41,846 nucleotides of DNA from Campylobacterales bacterium (GTDB taxonomy: Bacteria > Campylobacterota > Campylobacteria > Campylobacterales > Sulfurimonadaceae): NCBI GenBank assembly GCA_026390135.1, contig JAPLGN010000039.1, positions 1 through 41,846 of the forward strand, given 5' to 3'. This document shows positions 9,329 to 17,531 of the stretch, piece by piece. Position 1 is the first letter of the stretch; the number at the start of each line of letters is the position of its first letter. A model generated the notes under the pieces. The model made no database searches. It saw nothing but the letters and a program-made list of their open reading frames with translations, and had not been told where the DNA came from. The position numbers and the translations under genes are program-made.

Positions 9329-11239
9329 TTACCGACTCTCAATAAGAACATTGTCCATAAGTACAAAAAGTCGTTCACTAGCATTTTCCATCTCTTTAAA
9401 GTTTGAAATGATTTCACTACTGTTGTTGAGAATGTTCTCTTCACCTTGAGCAATGAAAGTGAGATTTTTGTTAGCATTTTGATGAACAACTGCATGAGGT
9501 GCTTTTATCTGCTCATAACTTCCCATTCGACCGAAACGCTCTTTTCCTTCACCGTCATACCATTTTCCAAGACGACATTGGTGTGCATCCATTGGGGTTA
9601 GTTTTTGATCACAGACCATAACGCTGTTATATGCGCGTGCTTTGTAAAGAATATGGTCAATTTTTGCCAAAATAATAAAAGAGCTGTTTTCCATATTGTG
9701 AGATGAGGTCACAATATTAGATGAGCCATCACTAAGCTGAACGAGGGTGTCTTCAAAACTGACAATACTTGAGCTAGAACGCGCTACTACTTCATTCATC
9801 TCTTCAGCACTGGTTTGAATTTCGCTCATATTTTGTTGGAGAGAGTTGATCGATACGGAAATTTCTCCGGTTGCTTTATGGGTTCGTTCTGCAAGTTTGC
9901 GTACTTCATCCGCGACTACGGCAAATCCTCGTCCGTGTTCACCAGCCCGTGCTGCTTCGATAGCCGCATTAAGAGCTAGAAGGTTCGTTTGATCGGCAAT
10001 GTCGGTAATGAGTTGAATGACAGAGTTGATTTCGTTCGCGCGGGATGCGATATGCCCGATAGCATCATTATTATTACTTACTTTTTCGTTGAGCATATTG
10101 AGCTCATTGATAATAATGGATATGGTATCTCGACTGTCATTTGCTAGAATGGCTGCCGTGGTTGTTGCGCTTGTTACTGCTTTTAGGTCTTGAATATTAC
10201 TGTGAAGGTTTTCTTGGATGACACTGAGACTTTCTGTCACTTTTACGTTGAGTTGGCTTAATTCAGAATTTAGGGAGTCTCGACGTTTCTTTTGCTCTTG
10301 TGTTTGCATCACCGTAATACTGGTGCTGACGTTTTCAATGGCATTCACAAACTCTCCATGCATTCCTGCGCTGGAAAGTTTATGTGAAAAATCTCCTTTA
10401 GTAGCACCTGAAATGGAAGTGTTGATTTGATGGATAAGGTTTTGGATTTGTGTTATGAGCTGGCCGAGTGCATTGCCCATAATTCCCATTTCAGTGCCTT
10501 CGGGAGCATTAACAGATGTTTGTTTGAAGTTACCCTCTGAGATATTGGCAATAATACGTGTAAACTTTTCAATTGCGATTGTGATAGAACTGCTGATCAT
10601 GCTGGCAAAAATAAAAATAACAATGGCTACACCAAATCCAGTCATAAGAACAAAAAATTTATAAAATGCGATTTGAGAGTGAAGGCTTTCAGAAGCAGTT
10701 TTGAGTTTTTTCTGCTTGAGTTCCACTACTTTTTCAAATTTTTCTCTTGAAGCATCCGCATAGGGAGTTAATTCTTTTTTGTACTTTGCATAAATAGTAG
10801 TAGAATTACTAGAAATAGTAGCGGCATCGAGCGACTTCATCATTGTAAGCGAGTTGTTCAAAAAAGCAGATGTGCTCTCTTTGGCGTCCGCAATAAGTTG
10901 TTGTTCAGCAGGTTCGCTTGCACTTGTATCCAGTTCAATGAATACGGTATGAATTTTATCAATATGTTTTTCAAGCTTATCGATATTTTTATTATAATCC
11001 CCGCCCAACATAATATCGCGACTGGTACGACTGATATAGTTGAGATCCTTTTCGATTTCAAGTGCGTTCATGGCTCCAGATATGGTTTTTTCCTGAAGTT
11101 CACTGTATTGAACCTCTAAACTGCTAAGGGCAAAATAGACAAATACGGAAGCTCCAATAACGGACAATGTGGCCGCACCAACGAGGTAATTCATCCGTTT
11201 TTTAATACTCATATCCTGTAACGTTTTTTCAAATGCCAT
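9329..11239 (-). CDS. Methyl-accepting chemotaxis protein with C-terminal CZB zinc-binding domain
   Basis: A 636-residue chemoreceptor. The order is TM1 (about 17-38), a periplasmic four-helix-bundle-type sensor (about 39-190), TM2 (about 193-217), a HAMP region (about 218-275), the cytoplasmic signalling coiled coil whose tip is [30 protein letters not shown] (with Glu/Arg contacts for CheA/CheW, about 424-453), and a C-terminal CZB domain. The CZB ligands can be seen: His529, Cys555 in HQCRLGKWY, His582 and His586. CZB domains bind zinc and, in H. pylori TlpD, sense hypochlorite through the Cys. It signals to CheA-CheY. The gene has its own -10 TATAAT and an AGGAAA ribosome site. Confidence 0.93.
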   Translation of the reverse strand: MAFEKTLQDMSIKKRMNYLVGAATLSVIGASVFVYFALSSLEVQYSELQEKTISGAMNALEIEKDLNYISRTSRDIMLGGDYNKNIDKLEKHIDKIHTVFIELDTSASEPAEQQLIADAKESTSAFLNNSLTMMKSLDAATISSNSTTIYAKYKKELTPYADASREKFEKVVELKQKKLKTASESLHSQIAFYKFFVLMTGFGVAIVIFIFASMISSSITIAIEKFTRIIANISEGNFKQTSVNAPEGTEMGIMGNALGQLITQIQNLIHQINTSISGATKGDFSHKLSSAGMHGEFVNAIENVSTSITVMQTQEQKKRRDSLNSELSQLNVKVTESLSVIQENLHSNIQDLKAVTSATTTAAILANDSRDTISIIINELNMLNEKVSNNNDAIGHIASRANEINSVIQLITDIADQTNLLALNAAIEAARAGEHGRGFAVVADEVRKLAERTHKATGEISVSINSLQQNMSEIQTSAEEMNEVVARSSSSIVSFEDTLVQLSDGSSNIVTSSHNMENSSFIILAKIDHILYKARAYNSVMVCDQKLTPMDAHQCRLGKWYDGEGKERFGRMGSYEQIKAPHAVVHQNANKNLTFIAQGEENILNNSSEIISNFKEMENASERLFVLMDNVLIESR

Positions 11240-11283
11240 TCTTATTTCCTATTAGTATTTTTTGATATATTTTTGATATTGTC

Positions 11284-11289
11284 ATTATA
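11284..11289 (-). promoter_or_regulatory. -10 element of the chemoreceptor gene
   Basis: On the minus strand TATAAT occurs in GATTATAATGAC about 45 bases before the chemoreceptor start, in a very AT-rich gap with A-tracts upstream. This fits the housekeeping sigma factor of Campylobacterota, which depends little on a -35 box. I see no sigma-28 consensus. Confidence 0.55.
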
Positions 11290-11351
11290 ATCATTTTTTT
11301 GATTATTTTGTCTCATTTTTTTTCAAGTTTTTCGTATAAGAGTCTCTAGGG

Positions 11352-11357
11352 TACAAT
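11352..11357 (+). promoter_or_regulatory. Probable -10 element of the ovoA operon
   Basis: TACAAT in GGGTACAATAGGG lies 40 bases before the ovoA GTG start. A second candidate, TATAGT at 11375-11380, is closer to the start and would give a very short leader. Which is used cannot be decided by eye. Confidence 0.4.
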
Positions 11358-11396
11358 AGGGACATTTGAATTATTATAGTATAGAGGATTGAGAGC

Positions 11397-12815
11397 GTGA
11401 TAGTGAAGCAAATGCAGTCGGTACGACTTGATGGAAAAAATACAGAAAATACACGGATTCAATTACGTCACTATTTTCATCAAAGTTTTGATCTTTTTGA
11501 ATCATTGTTTGATCTTTTACAATCTGATGAAGTTTTTTATCGTCAATCTGAACCAACACGTCATCCTATGATCTTTTATTTTGCTCATACAGCCATTTTT
11601 TATGTGAATAAATTAATTGCTTCAGGTGCAGTGAATGAGAGAATCAATCCTCATTTTGAATCCTTGTTTGCTGTTGGTGTGGATGAGATGAAGTGGGATG
11701 CTGAGTGTGGGAGCTTTGCATGGCCAAGCGTGAATGAAGTACGTGAATATCGTAATCGTGTTCGCGCATGCGTTGATGAAATGATTTCTGCATTGCCAAT
11801 GACATTGCCCATAACCAAAACAGATCCATTTTGGGCGATTTGGATGGGAATAGAACATGAACGGATACATATCGAAACGTCCAGTGTTCTCCATCGTCAA
11901 ATGCCTTTGGAGTTTATTCGAGAGGATACTCGGTTTCCGATTTGCCCACTTTGGGGTGATGGTTTGGAAAATGAGATGGTAAGCTTCGATGCTCAGGAAA
12001 TCCGTCTTGGAAAAGGTGTGGATGATCACGGATTGTATGGCTGGGATAATGAATATGGAATGGCAACGTATCATGTGGAAGATTTTGAAGTATCGAAATA
12101 TTTGGTCAGCAATGGCGAATTTATGGATTTTGTAGCTGCTAATGGTTATGGCATACAGCGATGGTGGGATGATGAGGGGCTAAAATATTTGCGCATTCGT
12201 AATGCAACGTGTCCCCCCTTTTGGATTCCGCAAGATGATGGAAGTTTTAAATACCGTGCATTAACCTGCGAGATGGATATGCCTTATAATTGGCCAGTTG
12301 AGGTCAATGCTCTCGAAGCGGAAGCATTCTGCCGCTGGAAAAGTGCTCAAGACGGAGCTGTATATCGTCTTCCAACAGAAGCAGAGTGGCGTGTTATGGC
12401 AGATCACGGGGGTATCTTAAAGGATGTTTTTGATAACAGCAATGCTAACCTTGACTTTGCTCATTATGCTTCTTCGGTTCCCATTGATACGTTTGCTCAC
12501 GGGAAACTTTATGATGTTGTGGGAAATGTATGGCAATGGACACAAACACAAATGGATGAATTTGAGGGGTTTGCAACCCATCCATGGTACGACGATTTTT
12601 CTGAACCTACCTTTGATGGTAAACACAATATGATTAAGGGTGGCTCGTGGGCATCTACGGGTAATGAGATTGTAAGAGAATCCCGATATGCATTTCGCCG
12701 CCATTTTATTCAGCACGCAGGATTTCGGTATGTAGTAGGTGAGGGTGAAACTGAATCCCAAAAATACTCGCGTATAGAACAAATGTACAAAGCGTGGGGA
12801 AAACAATATGGATGA
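11397..12815 (+). CDS. ovoA: OvoA-type 5-histidylcysteine sulfoxide synthase, without methyltransferase domain
   Basis: A non-heme iron enzyme family that joins cysteine to histidine with oxygen, giving 5-histidylcysteine sulfoxide, the first step to ovothiol. The 472 residues contain an N-terminal DinB-like helical domain with the iron triad His64, His154 and His158 (HERIHIE, an HX3HXE motif, 154-160), then a formylglycine-generating-type (SUMF1) fold with YGWDNEYG (214-221), WPVEVNALEAEAFCRW (299-314) and RLPTEAEWR (324-332). YGWDNEYG and the WPVEVN block are what I associate with OvoA rather than EgtB. Full OvoA has about 240 more residues, a C-terminal SAM methyltransferase, absent here. 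The start is GTG 11397; ATG 11412 is an alternative. It overlaps the lyase gene by 8 bp. Confidence 0.82.
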   Translation: MIVKQMQSVRLDGKNTENTRIQLRHYFHQSFDLFESLFDLLQSDEVFYRQSEPTRHPMIFYFAHTAIFYVNKLIASGAVNERINPHFESLFAVGVDEMKWDAECGSFAWPSVNEVREYRNRVRACVDEMISALPMTLPITKTDPFWAIWMGIEHERIHIETSSVLHRQMPLEFIREDTRFPICPLWGDGLENEMVSFDAQEIRLGKGVDDHGLYGWDNEYGMATYHVEDFEVSKYLVSNGEFMDFVAANGYGIQRWWDDEGLKYLRIRNATCPPFWIPQDDGSFKYRALTCEMDMPYNWPVEVNALEAEAFCRWKSAQDGAVYRLPTEAEWRVMADHGGILKDVFDNSNANLDFAHYASSVPIDTFAHGKLYDVVGNVWQWTQTQMDEFEGFATHPWYDDFSEPTFDGKHNMIKGGSWASTGNEIVRESRYAFRRHFIQHAGFRYVVGEGETESQKYSRIEQMYKAWGKQYG

Positions 12816-13977
12816 GTTTGGAGAGATAGATCGCAGTGGATCGAATGCTGAAAAATTTACACTGCGACAAAAACTCTTTGGTTCTGATGACGTACAGCCG
12901 ATGTGGGTGGCGGATATGGATATTGCTACTCCAGCGTGTGTTTTGGATGCAGTGAGAGAACGGTTGAATCATCCTGTCCTCGGATATGAAATAATGAAAG
13001 ATAGTGCCTATGAAGCTCAATGCAAATGGGTACATGGACATCACGATTGGGAAATCAAGCGTGAATGGCTAAGCTACTCTCCCTCAGTTGTCGCTTCTAT
13101 CGGATGTGCAATTCGTGCTTTTAGTGATGATGGAGATGAGGTAATCGTAATGAGTCCGGTTTATCCGCCATTTTTTTCGATGGTTACTGGGAATAATCGA
13201 CACCTTATCACCCACTCATTAACGCAAAACAGTGAGGGGCAGTATAGTTTCGACAGTGAACTGTTACGAACACAAATCACTTCAAAAACAAAAATACTAT
13301 TGTTATGTTCTCCTCATAACCCTATAGGTCGCGTGTGGCGTAAGGATGAATTATTGACTTTGGGCGCAGTGTGTCTTGAATATGGGATTGTCATTGTCAG
13401 TGATGAGGTTCATTGTGATATCGTTTACGATGGGCATAAGCATGTGCCTATCGCGTCGCTTTCGGATGAGTTGTCTGAATGTACCGTAACGCTTTTAGGA
13501 CCCGGCAAAACATTTAATATGGCTGGATTTGGAATTTCTACGGTCTGTATTGCTTCGAAAAAGCTGCGTGATCTTTATGATGAGCAACGTCGGCAAGTTC
13601 ACTTTGGTGATGGGGCAGTATTATCGCACGTGGCTTTTGAAGCTGCATATACTCATGGAGAAGAGTGGCACAAAGCACTTATATATCATTTACAAACAAA
13701 TAGAGATACAATAGCTCAGTGGGCTTCTCAAGATATACAGATACGATTTATTCCTCCTCAAGGGACGTATTTAGCTTGGCTTGATTGCCGAGAACTGGGA
13801 ATGGGTGATCGTGAATTACGAGAATTTTTTATTCAAAAAGCTGGTCTTGGTTTGAGTGCAGGACTTAGTTTTGGTCGTGAAGGCTCAGGATTTATGCGGC
13901 TAAATTTTGCTGTCTCTTCGTCTGCTCTTGAGGTTGCATTAGCAAAAATTAGCACTGCCTTAAAAGAGAGAAAATGA
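12808..13977 (+). CDS. PLP-dependent C-S lyase, MalY/PatB family (candidate sulfoxide lyase, OvoB role)
   Basis: A 389-residue fold-type I PLP enzyme of the cystathionine beta-lyase MalY/PatB type. Landmarks are PMWVADMDIATP (31-42), SPHNPIGRVW (168-177), SDEVHCDI (198-205) and the PLP lysine Lys234 in GPGKTFNMAGF. The family does beta-elimination at C-S bonds. Ovothiol synthesis needs just such a step: a PLP sulfoxide lyase (OvoB) splits the OvoA product into thiohistidine plus pyruvate and ammonia. The 8-bp overlap with the OvoA gene makes this role likely, but it is inference. A general cystathionine/cysteine-conjugate lyase remains possible. Confidence 0.85.
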   Translation: MDEFGEIDRSGSNAEKFTLRQKLFGSDDVQPMWVADMDIATPACVLDAVRERLNHPVLGYEIMKDSAYEAQCKWVHGHHDWEIKREWLSYSPSVVASIGCAIRAFSDDGDEVIVMSPVYPPFFSMVTGNNRHLITHSLTQNSEGQYSFDSELLRTQITSKTKILLLCSPHNPIGRVWRKDELLTLGAVCLEYGIVIVSDEVHCDIVYDGHKHVPIASLSDELSECTVTLLGPGKTFNMAGFGISTVCIASKKLRDLYDEQRRQVHFGDGAVLSHVAFEAAYTHGEEWHKALIYHLQTNRDTIAQWASQDIQIRFIPPQGTYLAWLDCRELGMGDRELREFFIQKAGLGLSAGLSFGREGSGFMRLNFAVSSSALEVALAKISTALKERK

Positions 13978-15248
13978 TAATTGAATCCATAGTCCCTTTT
14001 TATGAAACAGAGTATTTTCGCTTTATTTTAACCCTAATACTGAGCTTTTTAACCGGATTAGAGATGCGAAAATACAAATCTACATTGGAGCATCCGTATT
14101 TTATTGGAACCGTTCGCACGTATACATTCATTGGGATGCTTGGCTATGTTCTTTACATCCTTGATCCTGCATTACGGCTTTATCTGGCCGGATTTGGGAT
14201 TTTGGCATTATTTTTCAGTCTCTTTTACTATAGTAAACTCCATAATGAACAAAAAGGAATCATCAGTCTTTTGGTAGCATTACTGGTTTACACCTATGCT
14301 CCAATGATTATAACACAGCCTTTGTGGCTGATTGCTTTTATTTTTGTTGTCATAATTTTTGTTGTCAATTCAAAATCTAAAGTCCAAATATTATTTGAAA
14401 AAGTGGATAAAAGTGAATTGATTACTTTTGCCAAGTGGGTCCTATTAAGTGCGGTGATTTGGCCATTATTGCCGGTTACCTCGATAGCATCGTGGTTGCC
14501 GATGTCGATGAGTAAAATTTGGATGGCAGTCGTCGTTGTATCGGGAATATCCTATATTGGTTATTTGCTTCAACATTATTTTTTTAAAGAAAAAGGGTTT
14601 TTAGTCAGCGGTATTTTAGGAGGGATTTACTCCTCAACAGCGACAACCGTTGTTTTGGCTCGTAAATCAAAGGTCATTGACTCGGATGAATATACGTTTA
14701 TTTCGGCCATAATTTTGGCAACGGGAATGATGCATGTACGAGTAATGGTTATGATTGGCTTTTTTAATTTTACTTTATTTCAAACTATTGCACTTCCACT
14801 GGGATTACTTGGCACAATTGCGCTTTTAGGAGGATACATGCTCTCAAAGAACAAGGGAAGTAATCTGCTTAGAAATGAGAATGGTACGCAGATAAATATT
14901 AATCCTCTTGAGCTTGGGATGGCATTACTTGTTGCTATTATGTTTGTAATCATGACAACGGCAACCCATTATTTCATCATTCATTATGGTATTTCCGGAT
15001 TGAATGTACTGGCATTTATTAGCGGATTTACAGATATTGATCCCTTTATCCTTTCTCTAATTAATACTCAGTATTCTATTACTTCTAATACCGTGATGTG
15101 TGCTATTTTAATTTCTATCGGGAGTAACAATCTTTTGAAAGGGATAATAGCATTGGTTCTAAGCTCACGGTATGTTGGATGGATGAGTTTTGCTGCATTG
15201 GTTTTGATGTCGATAATGACTTTCGCGCTTGCTTTTGCAATTCGGTAA
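13974..15248 (+). CDS. MgtC/SapB-DUF4010 family multispanning membrane protein
   Basis: A 424-residue inner-membrane protein with about a dozen hydrophobic segments. The N-terminal part resembles the MgtC/SapB module (FILTLILSFLTGLEMRKY..., then IGTVRTYTFIGMLGYVLYIL). The rest resembles DUF4010, with GGIYSSTATTVVLARKSK near residues 214-231 and FISGFTDIDPFILSLI near 345-360. Function is not established for the family. It starts by ATGA overlap with the lyase gene, so it belongs to the same operon. A transport role linked to the thiol product is a guess with no direct support. Confidence 0.8.
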   Translation: MIIESIVPFYETEYFRFILTLILSFLTGLEMRKYKSTLEHPYFIGTVRTYTFIGMLGYVLYILDPALRLYLAGFGILALFFSLFYYSKLHNEQKGIISLLVALLVYTYAPMIITQPLWLIAFIFVVIIFVVNSKSKVQILFEKVDKSELITFAKWVLLSAVIWPLLPVTSIASWLPMSMSKIWMAVVVVSGISYIGYLLQHYFFKEKGFLVSGILGGIYSSTATTVVLARKSKVIDSDEYTFISAIILATGMMHVRVMVMIGFFNFTLFQTIALPLGLLGTIALLGGYMLSKNKGSNLLRNENGTQININPLELGMALLVAIMFVIMTTATHYFIIHYGISGLNVLAFISGFTDIDPFILSLINTQYSITSNTVMCAILISIGSNNLLKGIIALVLSSRYVGWMSFAALVLMSIMTFALAFAIR

Positions 15249-15254
15249 AAAATA

Positions 15255-15668
15255 ATGGAACCTATGACGTCAAAAATTGAAACATTTATCGCCAAACATC
15301 ATCTGCTTTCATTGGCAACCTATGGGGATGAACTGTGGTGCTGTTCTCTATTTTATGCGTATGATTCAGAAGAAATTGCTTTTATCGTCGCAACGGATAC
15401 CCAAACACTTCATGGTATCAATGTTGTAAAAAATCATACAGTTGCTGGAACAGTGGCATTTGAAACCAAGACGGTTGGAAAGATTCAAGGGATACAATTT
15501 AAAGGTACGATGACGCTGTGTGATGAGGGAAAAGAGTTTTATTATAAAGCTTTTCCTTATGCACGGATAATGAATCCAACATTGTGGAAAATACGTCTTG
15601 AAGAGATTAAAATGACCGATAATACACTTGGTTTTGGTAAAAAACTTATTTGGAAACGGGACCATTGA
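15255..15668 (+). CDS. UPF0306/YhbP-like protein, pyridoxamine-phosphate-oxidase fold
   Basis: A 137-residue protein resembling the split-barrel flavin-binding family that includes E. coli YhbP. It shows HHLLSLATYGDELWCCSLFYAYD at the start, IAFIVATDTQTLHG in the barrel, and GTVAFETKTVGKIQGIQFKG in the middle. Many relatives are general stress or FMN-binding proteins with no known substrate. It starts 6 bp after the DUF4010 gene and ends the operon. A start at 15264 is also possible. Recognition is moderate. Confidence 0.65.
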   Translation: MEPMTSKIETFIAKHHLLSLATYGDELWCCSLFYAYDSEEIAFIVATDTQTLHGINVVKNHTVAGTVAFETKTVGKIQGIQFKGTMTLCDEGKEFYYKAFPYARIMNPTLWKIRLEEIKMTDNTLGFGKKLIWKRDH

Positions 15669-15706
15669 TCTTATACGCTTTCTGAACTAAAAGCTCATAA
15701 AGCGGC

Positions 15707-15760
15707 AGGGACAAAAGTCCCTACAACCCCCTAAAGCTACTCGTATCATTCGGATACGAG
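15707..15760. other. Two adjacent hairpins between convergent genes
   Basis: AGGGAC-AAAA-GTCCCT (15707-15722) and CTCGTATC-ATTCG-GATACGAG (15740-15760) are perfect inverted repeats between the end of the UPF0306 gene and the end of the 56-aa gene on the other strand. Neither is followed by a clear T-run in either direction. They probably end or protect transcripts from both sides. Confidence 0.5.
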
Positions 15761-15765
15761 AGAAG

Positions 15766-15936
15766 TTATTTAGGAGTTTTTGCCTCAAATAAAGAACATG
15801 CTTTTCCGCTGGAACTGAGGACTACTTGGGATGGGATAAATTTACTTTTAAATCCATACGCTTTGCATCCGTGAGGTTGATTGGCTTCCCATGTGACAAA
15901 ATAATAAGTACATTTTTGACAGATAATTTTTTGCAT
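15766..15936 (-). CDS. 56-aa cysteine-containing conserved small protein
   Basis: An ORF of 56 codons from ATG 15936 to TAA 15766, reading MQKIICQKCTYYFVTWEANQ at its start. It has four cysteines: a CxxC at 6-9, Cys24 in PHGCKAYGF and Cys47 in GKACSLFE. That layout suggests a small zinc-binding knuckle. I recall similar short proteins in Campylobacterota being labelled uracil-DNA glycosylase in automated annotation, but it is far too short for that fold. No function is known. It lies divergent to the dUTPase gene, sharing the AT-rich gap. Confidence 0.75.
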   Translation of the reverse strand: MQKIICQKCTYYFVTWEANQPHGCKAYGFKSKFIPSQVVLSSSGKACSLFEAKTPK

Positions 15937-15949
15937 AGGGAATTTTACC

Positions 15950-15955
15950 TATAAT
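15950..15955 (+). promoter_or_regulatory. -10 element of the dUTPase gene
   Basis: TATAAT in CCTATAATTTGG sits 24 bases before the dUTPase ATG, and an AAAGGAT ribosome site lies between. The spacing suits a short leader. Confidence 0.55.
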
Positions 15956-15978
15956 TTGGAACTTTTTAAAGGATAGAG

Positions 15979-16665
15979 ATGAATAAATTACTTAGTATGC
16001 TGACATTACAGCAACAACTCAATGATGCTACCAATGGAATTGGTTGGGAAAAAGGGATTACGAAGCACGGCAAAAAAATAAACTGGCGTCGATGTATTAC
16101 GATGGAGTCTGCTGAGATGATTGATTCATTCGGATGGAAACACTGGAAAAGTATTGCTCAACCGACCGATTATGCTAACTTGCAAATCGAGGTTGTCGAT
16201 GTCTGGCATTTTGTGATGAGTTTGGTATTGGAATTTACGAAAGCCAATGGTACGGAAGCAGTTGAAGAATTAGCGCAAAGAATTTCTAATACACCAGAAT
16301 ATCAAAAATTAAGCAGTGAAACGCCTCTACCGTTTGGTGAGGATGATGTGCTAATGATTAAAATTGAAAATGTTATGCGTCTCTCTCTGGTCCCCATCTC
16401 GCCTGAGATGATTGGCGCAATGATTGAAGAATTTTTTGACTTGGCGTATTTAGGTGCATTGAATACCACGCAGTTGTATCGCCTGTATGTCGGAAAAAAT
16501 ATTCTTAATCAATTTCGTCAAGACCATGGGTATAAAGAGGGGCATTATGTCAAAATTTGGAACGGCTTGGAAGACAATGCCGTTATGAAGCTCTCATGGG
16601 AAAATAATCCTGAGATGACCCCTGCTGAACTATATTCAGCGTTAAAAACGGCTTACCCTGCGTAA
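15979..16665 (+). CDS. dut: Dimeric dUTP diphosphatase
   Basis: Hydrolyses dUTP to dUMP and pyrophosphate, keeping uracil out of DNA and feeding thymidylate synthesis. The 228-residue all-alpha protein belongs to the dimeric dUTPase/MazG-like fold found in Campylobacter, not the trimeric beta type. The metal-binding acidic residues are visible: Glu43 and Glu47 (TMESAEMIDSFGWKHWK) and Glu71 and Asp74 (LQIEVVDVWHF). A GIGWEKG segment precedes them. Its 3' end overlaps the convergent lpxL gene by 13 bp. Confidence 0.92.
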   Translation: MNKLLSMLTLQQQLNDATNGIGWEKGITKHGKKINWRRCITMESAEMIDSFGWKHWKSIAQPTDYANLQIEVVDVWHFVMSLVLEFTKANGTEAVEELAQRISNTPEYQKLSSETPLPFGEDDVLMIKIENVMRLSLVPISPEMIGAMIEEFFDLAYLGALNTTQLYRLYVGKNILNQFRQDHGYKEGHYVKIWNGLEDNAVMKLSWENNPEMTPAELYSALKTAYPA

Positions 16666-17531
16666 ATCTCGTTAAATTCACTCTTCCATCGCTTGTGGCA
16701 CCAAAACCAGAGCTTTGGATTGGTGCGAATTACTTTTTCAAGATCATCGGCTTGTGCTTGTGTGGCATCTAAAATCTCTTTTTCCTCATTGTTTTTTACT
16801 ACAATGGGATTTTCAAACGTAATCGTATAGTGCTGTTCATGGAGTGAGACAATATACACACCGACGATAGGAGCATTGAATTTTGAGGATAACGCAGCAG
16901 GGGTAGAAGATTGGTACGTCTCATGCCCAAAAAAATCAACTTTTACCCCTGCACGTGCATTGCTGGCTTGATCGATCATAAGTAAAATAGAGCGCCCGCC
17001 TTTGAGAGCTTTGGCAATATGTTTGAGAGCACCATTTTTTTCTGCAAGCTGCATTTTGTGGTTTGTTCGTGCTTGAAGCAAATAGGGATCAAACTCGGAA
17101 GCGCTAAACTCCTTATAGATTGAAGAAACAGGTGTAATCAAAGAAGAAAGAGCTGCCCCTCCAAGTTCCCAATTCCCAAAATGGGCGGAAACAAAAATAA
17201 TTCCCCGTTTTTCATGCAATAGGGCATCAACAACTTCGCGGTTTTGAAAGGTTACTTGACATTGTAAATCATCGGCATTATTTCGTCGGTTCTCCATCAC
17301 TTGTAAAAAATTCATGGCTAAATTTCGATAACAGTAGCTCTCAATATCTTTTTTTTGAGTAAGATCGAGTTTTTCTCCAAACGCAAAATTTAAATTGGCT
17401 TGAATGATCCGATTTCGTGAAAAAGCGAAAAGATGAGCAAGTGAAGCAAGAGAGGTAAATATCTTTTTACGCCAACGCTGCGGTAACATCATCAAAAACG
17501 AATCTAAGAGTAAAAAAAGTCGATATCCCAT
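16653..17531 (-). CDS. lpxL: Lipid A late acyltransferase (LpxL/HtrB family)
   Basis: Transfers a secondary acyl chain to Kdo2-lipid A at the inner-membrane face. The 292-residue protein has an N-terminal membrane-associated helix (about 2-18), the catalytic HX4E motif HFGNWE (His117 to Glu122), a later GRSILLMIDQ segment and a C-terminal WFWCHKRWK motif typical of the family. Its start abuts the waaC stop (TAATG), so the two LPS core/lipid A genes are coupled. This pairing is also found in Campylobacter. Confidence 0.93.
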   Translation of the reverse strand: MGYRLFLLLDSFLMMLPQRWRKKIFTSLASLAHLFAFSRNRIIQANLNFAFGEKLDLTQKKDIESYCYRNLAMNFLQVMENRRNNADDLQCQVTFQNREVVDALLHEKRGIIFVSAHFGNWELGGAALSSLITPVSSIYKEFSASEFDPYLLQARTNHKMQLAEKNGALKHIAKALKGGRSILLMIDQASNARAGVKVDFFGHETYQSSTPAALSSKFNAPIVGVYIVSLHEQHYTITFENPIVVKNNEEKEILDATQAQADDLEKVIRTNPKLWFWCHKRWKSEFNEIYAG

